The notes under the pieces were generated by a model that made no database searches, had not been told where the DNA came from, and saw nothing but the letters and a program-made list of their open reading frames with translations. From Dactylorhiza incarnata (taxonomy: Eukaryota > Streptophyta > Magnoliopsida > Asparagales > Orchidaceae): 64,000 nt of DNA. A program made the position numbers and the translations under genes. This document shows, in pieces, positions 21,206 to 31,633 of the stretch. The stretch's first letter is position 1, and every line of letters begins with the position of its first letter. Location of the stretch: the NCBI GenBank assembly GCA_033032865.1, contig JAWHQI010000505.1, forward strand, positions 801,501 through 865,500, given 5' to 3'.

Positions 21206-22147
21206 GGCTTCATTTGGTTTAGTGGTTGCGGTTGTAAAGGGAGCTGTTGCAATGAGAGGTTTGTAAATTGAGCTGGTGGAAACTGGTTGCTGGAAACAGA
21301 GTTCTGTTTGGGAAGTCTGCGTTTCTAGAATTTTTCAGAACTGAGATTCATTTGGCGAAATGGCGGTAGCGTTTTATAATTTTTGTATTAGAAATTATTT
21401 TTTATTATATAATATATATATATATATATATTAAAAATTTGTTATATTATATATATATATATAAATTAATTTTTTAAAAACTTTATATTATATATAATCT
21501 GTTATATATATATTTATAAATTCTTATATATATATATTATAATATAAAATTTTAATTTGTAATTTTAATTACTGTTCAAACTTTACAAATAATTTTTTTT
21601 GAAATTTTTTAAATTTTTTTTGCAAAAATCTCGGTGGCTCCGCCTGTCTCCGCCCCGCGTCCGCCTCGAGTCCGCCCCGCTGTCGCGCTCCTCCGCCACC
21701 GGCGGCCTGCCCGGAGCCCACCGGCGGGGTCGCCGGACTCCGGCGAACCTGCCGTGGGCAGTCCGGAGGGGCTCCGGCAGGGCAACCGCCACCGCCGACG
21801 GTGGCCCTGCCGGAGCCCCTCCGGACTGCCCCCGGCAGGTTCGCCGGAGTCCGGCGACCCCGCCGGTGGGCTCCGAGCAGGCCGCCGACGGCGAAGCTGA
21901 TGGCGACAACGAAGAATCTCGGGATCATGCTGTCACAGGGAGGGCGGAGCTGCAGCGGCAAAGCGCGGTATGAGTTTGGCGAAACGCGAAGAACTGGAGG
22001 TCGGGAGCAGTGTTTCGTCACGTCGTTTTTTGAGCCTGGAGAAAACGCAGGCGGCTGGAAACGGTTGCGGCTAAACAAACGAAAACCGACCGCCGGCTGC
22101 GTTTTGGCAAAACTGAATGGAGCTGAAACGCTTAAACAAATGAACCC
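21206..22147. mobile_element. PIF/Harbinger-like non-autonomous element
   Basis: The left end GGCTTCATTTGGTTTAG and the right end CTTAAACAAATGAACCC are imperfect inverted repeats. TTA lies outside both (21203-21205 and 22148-22150), the 3-bp duplication typical of PIF/Harbinger and Tourist-like elements. The 942-bp body has an AT-rich third (21380-21620) and a GC-rich third with a long hairpin (21712-21875). No transposase is recognised. Confidence 0.7.
21712..21875. repeat. Near-perfect 72-bp-arm GC-rich hairpin
   Basis: The left arm 21712-21783 and right arm 21804-21875 are complementary at 71 of 72 positions by my reading (one T/G difference near 21756), with a 20-bp loop. As RNA it would form a very stable fold-back; as DNA, a cruciform. 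Confidence 0.9.
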
Positions 22148-22150
22148 TTA

Positions 22151-22486
22151 GCTATTTGTACACCTTTTATTTAAAAAAACAAGTAATTATTAGAGCCTCT
22201 AAAATACCTATTTGTACCCCCTCTTCTTTCTCTCGCTCCCTCCTGAAAGTAGCCGCTCCTGTTTCGCGTATCCGAAACCCTCGCCCTACCTCCCCATTGC
22301 GCCGCCCCCTGTGTGATTTCCGGTCGACGAGATCATTTTTCGGTCCATTTTGACTGCTTAGGCGAACTCCTTGCCCTCCGGTGAATTCTTTTTTCACTTT
22401 CTCTCAATTTGATATTATAGATCAAAATTATGTTAGATTGAAAAAATTCATTTCAATATTTTTTTGGAATTTTTTTTTGAGGATGT

Positions 22487-22517
<31 letters not shown>

Positions 22518-22593
22518 CTAGTTCTATACTTCTATCTATAAGATTAATTTAAATCAATTTTAAAAAAAATAATTTTTGAATACGAAATAATTT

Positions 22594-22625
<32 letters not shown>

Positions 22626-23004
22626 CTAGTTCTATACTTCTATCAATAAGATTAATTTAAATCAATTTAAAAAAATATAATTTTTGAATATATATATATA
22701 TCTAGTTCTATACTTCTATCTATAAGATTATTTTTAAATCAATTTTAAAAATAAGGATGGGTTACAAATAGCAAAAGAGATCGTGTGATTATCAATTGCC
22801 AAAAAAAACACAAAGATCAAAGGTCAAAAGACTGAATTGATGTTTTTCATCTTCACGTGGATATGAAAAGGTCAGCGGGGTTCATTAGCCTGAGCTAATA
22901 TTCGGCCGAAAAAAAAACCTTTCTGGAAGAAGACCAAATCCAAAACGCTAACATGATGAGCTCCACTGCCGCCGATGCAGCGGATACCGCCGTCTCCGCC
23001 CATG
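22151..23004. other. Intergenic DNA with (TA)n-bearing tandem repeat
   Basis: At about 22485-22745 a unit of (TA)n followed by TCTAGTTCTATACTTCTATC and AAGATTAATTTAAATCAATT occurs three times with variable TA length. The part at 22200-22390 is CT-rich and could be a 5' leader, but no convincing coding sequence follows. The end (22900-23004) is the downstream flank of the pseudokinase gene. Confidence 0.5.
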
Positions 23005-24207
23005 TCACCGCGGAGCGAAGGAGGCGGAAATATCAGCCGGAGCCCTAAATCTCTCGCTCCAAGTCTTGGACTCCAGGAAGAGCTGTGAAATCTTCCCCTC
23101 CACCCAACTCATCCCGGGCCTCTTCGCCGCCTCCCCCTCGACGCATCGCAGCGCCAACAGCGTCAGCTTCTCCGCCACTTCCACCGGAAACGAATCCTTC
23201 AATCTCCGATCCACCCAGTGCCGAACCTTCACAATCCTCTCTTCGGTCACATCATCTTCCCATCCCACCGACCCGAACACCTCCCTCGCTGTTTCGATCA
23301 GCGAAACACTTTCAGACCTCCTTTCCCTTCCGGCGCCCAATATGTACTTGAGCGGTTCTTCGCCGGATATAAGCTCCAGGAGCACAACCCCGAAAGCGAA
23401 CACGTCCGATTTTTGAGTCACGCTGTCCCCTGCAATTACCTCCGGCGCCAAATAACCTATGGTTCCATCTATCCTTATCGACCGGCTGTCCGATCTCTTC
23501 ATCTTCGAAGAGGAATCGGCGCGAATCTCTCCTGCGAGGAATGCGGCGCCGAAGTGGCAGATTTTGGCACTGAAGCTACTCTCGGAGACGATGACAGCAG
23601 AGCTTTTGATGCGGTTATGAACGGATCCTCCCCTGGCGGCGTGGTGGTGGATGTAATCGAGGCCCTGCGCGAGATCTGCGGCGATCTGCATTCGGGAGAT
23701 CCAAGAGGAGAGAGGGGTGAATTCAGGGTTTCGAGGGTTACGGAGGCAAGCGGAGAGGGAGGTTCCCGGTGCGAAGTCGTACACTAGGTAGACGTGATTG
23801 GACGAGAGGGAAGCACCAAGGAGGCGGACGAGGCTTTTGTGGTGACTCTTGCAGACGGCAGCGAGGCGGGCGGGGAGGTCATCGGGGTCGCCGCGGAAGG
23901 GATGTTGGAAGATAACGGCGTCGCGGCTGCGGAGGGAACAGCGCCAGGAGGTGGAGGAGGAGGAGGAGAGGCGGTTGGATTTGGGACTGGAGACGGCGGC
24001 GGAGATCTCGGGGAGCGGGAAGAGAGTGGGAGGATCGGGGAGGGAGGCCCGGAGTGTGGAGAGGGAGGATAGGCTCCCTGAGGATGAGGAAGTGGTAGCG
24101 CTGAGGAAGACGGCGGCGGAGGACGAGGCTGTGCGGTTGGACGCGCCGGCGGAAGAGAGGGGACGGGGATGGGAGGCGACGAGAGCGTCGCCGCGCCTTC
24201 TGCACAT
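23005..24207 (-). CDS. LysM-receptor-kinase-like cytoplasmic pseudokinase
   Basis: An intact 400-residue single-exon protein, the only clear host gene here. The start is placed at MCRRRGDAL, because related plant proteins begin MCR/MCK and the 15 upstream residues look like leader. Residues 1-60 are Ser/Ala-rich; about 62-385 are kinase-like and resemble the LYK3-type family. LysM, signal peptide and membrane segment are absent. Key catalytic positions are lost: no Gly loop, AVIF in place of the VAxK lysine (97-100), VHN for HRD (196-198), HFG for DFG (218-220). Scaffold motifs remain: YLAPEV (252-257), SDVFAFGVVLLEL (267-279), KRPGM (362-366). Probably a signalling pseudokinase binding a partner; the partner is unknown. 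CpG-rich coding bias contrasts with the TE surroundings. Confidence 0.88.
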   Translation of the reverse strand: MCRRRGDALVASHPRPLSSAGASNRTASSSAAVFLSATTSSSSGSLSSLSTLRASLPDPPTLFPLPEISAAVSSPKSNRLSSSSSTSWRCSLRSRDAVIFQHPFRGDPDDLPARLAAVCKSHHKSLVRLLGASLSSNHVYLVYDFAPGTSLSACLRNPRNPEFTPLSSWISRMQIAADLAQGLDYIHHHAARGGSVHNRIKSSAVIVSESSFSAKICHFGAAFLAGEIRADSSSKMKRSDSRSIRIDGTIGYLAPEVIAGDSVTQKSDVFAFGVVLLELISGEEPLKYILGAGRERRSESVSLIETAREVFGSVGWEDDVTEERIVKVRHWVDRRLKDSFPVEVAEKLTLLALRCVEGEAAKRPGMSWVEGKISQLFLESKTWSERFRAPADISASFAPR

Positions 24208-25260
24208 GGGTGTACCAATGTGAGGGTGTGACTGCGCGTGTGCTACGAACATAAACGTTACTTATATTATTTATTTTTACGAGAATACGAGTGACAAACA
24301 TGGGCTTAGCCCTATTCTTGAGTCAAACATGGTCTGCTAGAGAAAATCGGACCGCCCATTCTCCAGTCTCCGCCTTGTGATTTTTTATGTAGCATTTTTA
24401 ATTCAAAATATAATAAAAAAATAGAGGAAATTTTCATGTGGAAATGTGGAATATCATCACAACTCGGGCACTCTGAATGGAGAGATTTTTAGGTCCGCGC
24501 TCAGGATCTTAAATATGATTCGGGTTAAATCTGGCCGTGTGATCAATTATCAGACCGTCAGCAAAATTCACGATAAAAAAACAAAAAATGATATCAGGAC
24601 GAATTTTAAAAGGGGCATTATTCTGTCATTTTTTTAAGAATATAAAATATTTATAGGAAATTTGGATCTTAAAATAACGATAAAAAATCACAATTAATAT
24701 TTTATAATTTATTTCATTAAAAACACTTTTTTATTCATGTAAAAAAAGCAATTTGGGCTCCGAGGATGATTTTGATCCGAATTCCAGACCAAAAAAATTT
24801 CCCTCTAAATGTACATTAAAAGGGATTGTTAAAAATAGATTGATGTTATGTGCAACCCATGCTATATGCAAATCTGAAAAAGGAAAAAATTATTTTTTTG
24901 AATGCTAAGAATTTTTAGGTGCACATCTGTTCTCAAATACATCAATTGTACTCACATAATAATTCTTGCGAGATCACGGATCCTGAGAGCCTAAGTCTCT
25001 ATCGATACACCTGCTCAGAAAAGTCTTACACGGTAAATTTTTTTTTGAAAATTCAACAATTTTCTAAATTAATTCTAAATTTTAACTCACTTATTAATAG
25101 TAAATTTTTTATATATATTATTAAACTTATTAGCAATTAAAATATTTAAAATAAATTTTTATGAAATATAGTATACAACACCTTCGATATGTCAGAACAT
25201 AGATCATGGAGCTCCAGCACCGGCAGCATCACATCATTGAGATGATGGGCAAAGCAAACG
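24208..25260. other. Upstream region of the pseudokinase gene and AT-rich intergenic DNA
   Basis: On the gene's strand AAATAAATAATATAAG at about 24262-24278 is a possible TATA region 55-70 bp before the start codon. The rest is AT-rich without recognisable genes or element ends. Confidence 0.45.
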
Positions 25261-25267
25261 CGGAGAC

Positions 25268-25352
25268 TTGACGAGTTCGTCGAACGCATAATGCAGTTCG
25301 TCGAACGCAGAATGCAGTTCGTCGAACGCAGAATGAAGTTTGTCGAACGAAG
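25268..25352. repeat. TTCGTCGAACGCA repeat, four copies
   Basis: Four units of about 21 bp: GTTCGTCGAACGCA(T/G)AATGCA, the last altered to GTTTGTCGAACGAAG. It is the same word as the arrays in LTRs at 6816, 49355, 53350 and 60680, here detached from a recognisable LTR. Confidence 0.85.
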
Positions 25353-25384
25353 AGACAGGACAGAAGCAAACGCCGAGAATTGAC

Positions 25385-25548
25385 AAGTGATTATCCAACT
25401 TCTTTTGAAAGAAGAATACTCATGTATATTTTGAGTGATCATCAACAATCACCAAAGTATACAACTTCTCACCTAGACTCTGAATTGGCAAAGGATCAAA
25501 CAAGTCCATGTGCAATAGATATATACATCTTTCAGTGGCTCTTTCGTC
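25385..25548 (-). pseudogene. Copia integrase fragment
   Basis: The minus strand encodes ERCIYLLHMDLFDPLPIQSL, GEKLYTLVIVDDHSKYT and then frame-broken sequence, the start of a copia integrase core (HMDLFGP.. VDDHSKY). It closely matches C2's integrase at 43918-44153. It ends where the 5S-derived LTR copy starts at 25549. Confidence 0.85.
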
Positions 25549-25770
25549 CCAGACCCTCATCATGGGCCATAACTCATGCCACCCCAACCCATCTCCGCGC
25601 CCTTTCGGCCACGGTGGATTGTTGGAGACCACAACCTCCCTTTGATGAGAAGTAATTCAGTTAAGTGTTCCTACGGGGACTTCCCAGGAGGTTACCCATC
25701 CCAGAATTGTTCCCATCCGAGCACGCTTAACTATAAAGTTCTTTCACTTCTCATCATCAATTGAGTTGCA
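25549..25770 (-). mobile_element. 5S-rRNA-derived (Cassandra-like) LTR, copy A, truncated
   Basis: On the minus strand the 5S-like block TATAGTTAAGCGTGCTCGG followed by GGGATGGGTAACCTCCTGGG and AAGTCC matches the internal promoter half of plant 5S rRNA. Cassandra is a small non-coding LTR retrotransposon carrying 5S sequence in its LTRs. The end facing the integrase fragment is truncated. It is followed after 6 bp by copy B in the same orientation. Confidence 0.75.
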
Positions 25771-25776
25771 CCTTTA

Positions 25777-25988
25777 TGTGATGACCCCGACCAGCCTAGC
25801 GCACCAGCTCTTTCGTCACATGCCCTCATCATGGGCCGCAACCCATGCTACACCAACCCATTTCCATGCCCTTTCGACCACAACGGGTTGTTGAAGACCG
25901 CAGTCTCCTTTTGATGAGAAGTGATCCAGTCAAGTGTCCCTACGAGGACTTCCCAGGAGGCCACCCATCCCGAAATTTCTCTCATAAC
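25777..25988 (-). mobile_element. 5S-derived (Cassandra-like) LTR, copy B
   Basis: Starts on the plus strand with TGTGATGACCCCGACC, the complement of the LTR 3' end. It carries the partial 5S block GGACTTCCCAGGAGGCCACC and ends abruptly inside it at CTCTCAT, where it abuts copy C in the opposite direction. Confidence 0.75.
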
Positions 25989-26245
25989 TTAATTGATGAT
26001 GAGAAGTGAAAGAACTCTATAGTTAAGCATGCTCGAATGAGAGAAAATTTGGGATGGGTGACCTACTGGGAAGTCCTCGTAGAGGCGCTTAACTGGATCA
26101 CTTCTCATCAAAGGGAGGTTGCGGTATCCAACAACCCGCCGTGATCGAATGGGCGCGGAGATGGGTTAGGGTGGCATGGGCTACAACCCATGATGTGGGC
26201 CTGGGACGAAAGAGTGGGTGAGCCAGGTTGGTCAGGGTCCTCACA
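25989..26245 (+). mobile_element. 5S-derived (Cassandra-like) LTR, copy C
   Basis: Plus orientation: AATTGATGATGAGAAG, 5S-like block (TATAGTTAAGCATGCTCG ... GGGATGGGTGACC) and 3' end GGTCAGGGTCCTCACA at 26245. With copy B it forms an inverted repeat of about 210-bp arms. Confidence 0.75.
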
Positions 26246-26434
26246 GCGGTGGTGGAATGTTACTCGCATGTAGCTGCGATGTACTCGCAGGAGTCGGTCG
26301 TGAGCTACTTGGAGGCGGTGGAGGCGGGTTACTCGCTGGAAGGACCTCTTGATCACCTACAGGAGGCAGATATGCCTTGCTCACCTCAGGTTACGAGGTC
26401 TTCTCTAGAGGAGGTCGCTTGTCGCTCACAGAGG
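26246..26434. other. Short unassigned segment
   Basis: A GC-balanced stretch with an open frame reading through but no recognisable domain. Probably a piece of a retroelement interior. Confidence 0.3.
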
Positions 26435-27700
26435 GAACTTGCTTCCCCGATGAAAATATCTAGTTGCTACCTAAATCACCTCGAGGGGGTGAATAGGTGA
26501 ATTCTATGATTTTACGCAAAATTAAAAGCTTGAAACAAAAGCGCACAGAATAAAGAGCACACACACAAACACAAGGATTTATAGTAGTTCCCCGGAATGG
26601 GTACGTCCACTTTTTCGTCTCACGTATCTAGCACTCCCAGCTAGGCTAGGCTACTTCACTAATCTCAGATTTGAACAAATCTTACAACTCAGAGTATACA
26701 ACTCCTACAAACTTGGAGAACAACTTCTTCTACACTCTATCCTCTAAACTTGGATCTACAAACTCGGAAGTAAACACTTTCTACAAAATATGTAAAAGAT
26801 TTTTACAAGTTACAATAGATTGAAAACAATCTTCTTAAATCTCTTGGAGATTTTTTTCTTCAGATCTGAAAAATAGTCTTCTTCTTCCTTGCTTAAGTGA
26901 AGGCATATTGAAAGAGGAAGGAAGAAAGAAACTTGAACTTTTGAAAACTAGATCTGAAAATTTTGGAATCGACTGGTCTTGAGAGAATCTGAAAGTAGAG
27001 ATTTGGTCGACTCTGATCTTGGAGAAGAATCGTGAGAAAAAAGTTTTTCGGCGACGAGATCGTTCTTTGCGAGATTGAAGAAAGCCGACAGACGGAAATG
27101 GCGATTTGTAATTTTTCTTTTCTGTTCACGATTAGGGTTAAACAAAAATAACCCTTAACTATTTAAAGGATTCTTCTCTAATGGCTAGAAACGAAACTTA
27201 AGGAATAACCTCCACGTGTACTGTACATGGAAGAAGCCCTAAAGGCAAGCCGTCTGAATTTTGAAAAAGAAAATCAGATAAGTCAATTTGTCGAGTGCAC
27301 TCGTGAAATGTTTTGATCACTCGACGAATTCCACTTGACGTTTCAACGAATTCGTCTCAACGTCTCGACGAAATTTACTTGGCTTAAATTTATCCTGGCT
27401 GAAACTTCCACTGACTTCTCGAGAGCACTCCACGAATTCGTCGAGTGTTCACAAGAGGTCAACTAATCACTCGACGAAAGGAGTTAAGAAATTAATTGAG
27501 ACCTTTCAAGTGATCGCGACGAATTCATCTAGTCCTCACGAAATGTCTCGACGAATGAATCGAGTCTTCTCAAGTGAACTCGACGAATTGACTTGGACAA
27601 TTTTTCTTGCAACCTAGAAAAATAGCAACAACTCCTTGTCTTTTTCAGCACTTTGCATATGAAGTACACTCCAATAGAGAGATTTCACATGAGTCAACAC
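26435..27700. repeat. Degenerate copia LTR relic (Sirevirus-like)
   Basis: It begins with the LTR-start-like phrase CACCTCGAGGGGGTGAATAGG and contains TTTATAGTAGTTCCCCGGAA and GGTACGTCCAC, found similarly in the S3 LTR (TATAGTAGTTCCCCAAAACC, GGTACATCTAC). The region 27290-27600 has scattered CTCGACGAA/TTCGTCGAG words. No partner LTR, primer site or coding region was found. Confidence 0.55.
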
Positions 27701-28660
27701 CTTGGTCTACACAATGAGGGATTACATTGTATAAGCCTGTGTTTATGACTCATTGAAACCTGACATTGGTTTGTTCTTAGAAATTAAGTCATGCAAGATC
27801 ACAGCTAGAATATCATATCAAATACAGATTCAATTCATCTTAGTTTAAAGGGGACGTCTTCAAATCAAGGCAACTGTTGCAACAATACCCAACACCCGAC
27901 GACGTCCTCGTGTGGCCGACGTTGATCCTAATCGAGTGGTCAACTCGCATTCTCGATTGAGATTCAAGGCAATCACGGGAGTTGATCGCAAAGGCGGCAC
28001 TGACAGATGCTCGTCGGGAGCTCCATTAGTCGGCAATACTAAAAAAAGAAGAAAGACCATCAACGCAAATGCGATTATAAGCCACAATCTGCCAAACGAG
28101 TATGGAATATCAAACTCGCGAAGAGGCGAGTTCTAGTGGTGACTGAGCCTAGGACCCTGTAAGATCCGCCCCATGGGCGACCTGTTGTGTAGAAGGACGA
28201 GAAGGTTCAGAAGCGGGTTGCTCGATATCATCGCCAAGACCCAACTCGTTGAGCAATCTTCGGGTGCCCGTGGGAATCTCCTGTTGTTCGGTGGAAGGAG
28301 TGGCGACATTCTCCATTCGTGCGGGTTGCGTGTTCTTCTTCTTTGTAATACCTCCCCTGCAATGAATATATAATATAGGTCCGGCTGGGACCCCACACCA
28401 TATAATCGCCACAACTTTAGTATTAAAAAGTGATATTGAAACTACTCAACTCAAAACTCAGAACAAACACAGCGGAAACAGAAAAAGTGCACTTCATGAA
28501 GCTTAGGCCTTTTTGGCCGACGAACTAGTTCCAGCCTGCGATCCTTGCCCTACATCCAAATCACAAAGAGCGGTATAACGAGGGTCAGCTTTGGCTGACC
28601 AACAATGGTGTAACAACATCCCTCCTCCCGGCCTTCCTAGCGGACCCCAGGGAACTACAT
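27701..28660. other. Unassigned stretch with minus-strand ORF fragments
   Basis: Minus-strand frames at 28149-28412 (ARMENVATPSTEQQEIPTGT, NELGLGDDIEQPASEPSRPS) look like a Ser/Pro/Glu-rich protein fragment behind a possible splice acceptor TTGCAG; 27860-28087 encodes a short sequence with one hydrophobic stretch. I do not recognise either; they may be remnants of a transposon protein. Confidence 0.3.
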
Positions 28661-28665
28661 CACCA

Positions 28666-28945
28666 TGCAAGCCAACAGCTCAATTGGTGATGAGCAGTGG
28701 AAGAACTCTATAGTTAAGCGTGCTCGGGCTGGAGAAATTCTGCGATGGGTGACCTCCTGGGAAGTCCATGTGGTGCATGCTTGACTATCGAGTTTGCCTC
28801 ATCAAATGGAGGTTGTGGCCACCAACAACCCACCAGTGGGCTGAAGAGGGGTTAAGGTGCTTGGGATGCATCCCGGTAGCGAGGCCAGTTGAGGCTAGAT
28901 TAGTGGACAGTGTCCTGATCGTACGTCGGCGTCTGGGTCGTTACA
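28666..28945 (+). mobile_element. 5S-derived (Cassandra-like) LTR, copy D
   Basis: Starts TGCAAGCCAACAGCTC and ends CTGGGTCGTTACA. The 5S-like block lies at 28708-28776 (TATAGTTAAGCGTGCTCGGG, GCGATGGGTGACCTCCTGGG, AAGTCC). The GTCGTTACA end fits Cassandra-type LTRs. It faces copy E across a 20-bp palindromic spacer. Confidence 0.8.
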
Positions 28946-28965
28946 ATAAAAAGTGCACTTTTTAT

Positions 28966-29262
28966 TGTAACGTCCCAAGGCCCTGGACTTACCATCGGGA
29001 TAACGTCCACCGACAGCCTCACTTGGCGACTGTTACCGGGCTGCAGCCCAAGCACCCCAACCCCTGTCCAGCCCACTGGCGGGTTGGTGGTGGCCACAGC
29101 CTTCCTTCGATGAGGCAAACTCGATATTCAAGCATACACCACGGGGACTTCCCAGGAGGTTACCCATCCCAGTACTGCTCCAGCCCGAGCACGCTTAACT
29201 ATGGAGTTTTTCCACTTCTCACGCTTAACTATGGAGTTTTTCCACTTCTCACGCTTAACCCT
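28966..29262 (-). mobile_element. 5S-derived (Cassandra-like) LTR, copy E
   Basis: Minus orientation: starts TGTAACGTCCC on the plus strand, with GGGGACTTCCCAGGAGGTTA and GAGCACGCTTAACTATGGAG. At the far end the 30-bp phrase ACGCTTAACTATGGAGTTTT + TCCACTTCTC is tandemly repeated (about 29200-29250) and the expected terminus is lost. Confidence 0.8.
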
Positions 29263-29594
29263 TCGTAGAAGTCATGACAACATAACAATATCATTGTTAA
29301 CAAAATATAAGCAACACGGCAGATATTAAGCATCAATACACAACAAATATTAAGCTTGACTTTAATTAGCCTATTAACACAAGATTTCATAAATCAACAT
29401 AAGAACCAATTGCATTAGTGATAAAATGTCAATAGATAATATTACAAATTTCAGTGCATATTTGTCTCTAATGAAAATTTAAACATATGTTCATGATTTT
29501 CTTTTCTTTGAAGTATTTGAGCTTTCAACTTGATTTGAGGCATTTGAACTTTCAGCTTAAATTCCTGCAGCATCCTTTCCAACATCAACAACAT
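29263..29594. other. AT-rich DNA downstream of the C2 extra ORF
   Basis: No ORF or LTR start is recognised. It contains repeated AATATTAAGC words. The C2 3' LTR would be expected on this side but is not visible, so C2 is truncated here or its end lies under the 5S-derived copies. Confidence 0.45.
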
Positions 29595-31633
29595 TCATCT
29601 CGGCGGCAGGAGCATTATTTCCAGTAGCAGCCTCCTTCTTGTTTCTTTGCCTCTTGAAATATAGAAATGGCTTTGGGAAATATTTGGATGGTATTTTTTA
29701 GGTTTCTTTTTATTTACCAAATTTCTTTCTAAGTGCTTGATCCATTCTTCTGCTGGATACAAACTATCAACATTCTTGCAAAGCTGACAATGGTTTATCC
29801 AAGCATTCAAGATTATGTTCTTTGAGTCATCACTCCAGTATTCATAGTCAGGATCTTTGGCATGATCATCTCTGTTTTTGGCCATGAATTCCTCAGCTAG
29901 CATAACCTCTTCTCTTTTCCTTTTGGCTGCTAGCTTTGCATCCTGTGCAATCTTTGCTTGAGCAGGGAAGTCAAAATCCCATGCTCTAAATCTGTCCAGG
30001 AGAAGCAGATTTAGAGCAATTCTTGTTCCTTGAAGAACTTTGAGAGCAAGCTCAGAATTTGTTTCAGCATTGGTCTCCTCTCCCTTTCTGGCTTCTTCAA
30101 ATATTTTGTATTCAATACCTTGAGAAGTAGCTGCCACAGAGCCAAATTGGGTTTGAAATGCATTTTCCAAGTCAGTCTTCAGTTCATCCTTCATTTTCTC
30201 AGCTTCTCCTATCATTGTGGTTGTTGTGGACAACACATAATCTTCAATATGATTTGAGGCCTTCTTTATCACCTCATTAGTTTTACTGACAAAATTCTTG
30301 ACATAGCTCATGTCTTTCTCTGAAAGTTGGAGACTTTTGTCCATGGATCTTAAAATAGTGTTCTGAGCTACCACTGATTTTTCTGCTAGATCAAACCATT
30401 TGGTCATCTGGCTATTTAGGTAGGATGTGTCTTCCTTTATGACTTGGATTTCAGTCATCACCTCATGCTTCACAGTTGAAACTGACTTATTTATGTATTC
30501 CTTTAATGAGGCCATATGACCATCAATTAGTGTCTTGATTGAACTTAGGATAAGTTCATTGGAATTTATAGAGGTGGTGGGTTGCATTTCAACAATCATG
30601 GGTAGTTTGAGCTTTTCTGGCAGACTTAGAGGTTGTTCAGATACCACTGGGGGTAAACTTTTCTTTTGTAGGTCTTGATTATCTCACTTAATCAGAGTGG
30701 ATGGCTCCTCTGCAGGGGTGGATGAAACTGTTTCATCCTGAGCAGGGACGTTTGTATGCTCCCCCTCAGCCTTATCATCAGTCTTGTCAGCAAACTCTGT
30801 ACAATGATCAATGTAATCAGTATGAACCCCATAATCATATTCATCATCATCATTATTGTCATCAACATCATCAGAAAACTTCTTCTATTGTTTCCCCTCA
30901 GATAGGGCATCTATAGTTTCTTGATCAGTCGAATCCAAGAAATCTGCAGAGTTATTAGGAATAAGACTAATCCTTCTTTCAAGATTAAAGATAATTTGAT
31001 CAATCTTACATTGTAAATCACCAGGAGAATCTAATTACTCATCATCATTCCTTACTAAATCAGCAGGCATATTGTGTGCGTTAATATCAACTTGAACTTC
31101 CAGAGGATTAGGAGCATCAGTTTGATCTTCAATATGATCTCCTTTATTTCTATCAAGCTTATCTTTAGTGAGCCTATTTTGGCATCACTATATTCACACC
31201 ATTTTAGAGTTTTCTCTTTGTCCTTTTTAGAAATATTTTCTTCCTCATCATGACTGCATGAGGGCAAATGTAGGGCTTTCTCCAACTTCCTTGGAGATAT
31301 CTTAATCTTTACACTTCCAGTCTTGAACTTCAGAGAGGACTTGGAAGAAGATAGCTTAGAATTGATGTACAGTTCCAGAACTTCAGTTCTGAGAATCATA
31401 GTGGGTTCTAACAGAAGATATTCCAATCCCTGCGCTTTTAGGAGTTGAATCACTTGCTTTATCTCAGCTTGAGCATGTTGAAATCCATTCCTTATTATCA
31501 CATAGCCTTCCAGGAGATCCTTTGAAATCTTTGGCTCCATTCTTTGATAAGAACGAGTCGCTGAGACGAGGGGGAAAGCAAGGGTCGTCTCAACGGCTGA
31601 GTAGGATTTTGGGTGTGTAAGTGATTTAATCAA
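29595..31633 (-). pseudogene. C2 extra ORF downstream of RNase H
   Basis: Two large frames (31055-31633 and 29595-30647) with a broken middle form one degenerate ORF of about 650 codons; the likely start is the Met of MEPKISKDLLEGY near 31540. The N-terminal part has MILRTEVLELYINSKL and KIKISPRKLEKALHLPS, resembling the plant retrotransposon module with pattern FYxN...I.ISP..L...L.LP. A Glu/Asp-rich linker follows, then a long Lys/Glu-rich coiled coil and a basic C-terminus. Extra ORFs after pol are known in Sireviruses, some called env-like; no signal peptide or membrane segment is visible, so I would not call this an envelope. Confidence 0.6.

Noticed and set aside
22156..22397. Small ORFs before the pseudokinase gene (63-76 codons)
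   Set aside because: CT-rich leader-like DNA with ORFs on both strands and no recognisable product.
28700..28790. Genuine 5S rRNA gene
   Set aside because: Only the promoter-containing half is similar, it is mutated, and it sits inside TG...CA repeats ending GTTACA; it is part of a 5S-derived LTR.
29595..31633. Calling the C2 extra ORF an envelope gene
   Set aside because: No signal peptide, membrane-spanning segment or glycoprotein-like features are visible; it is a hydrophilic coiled-coil protein.
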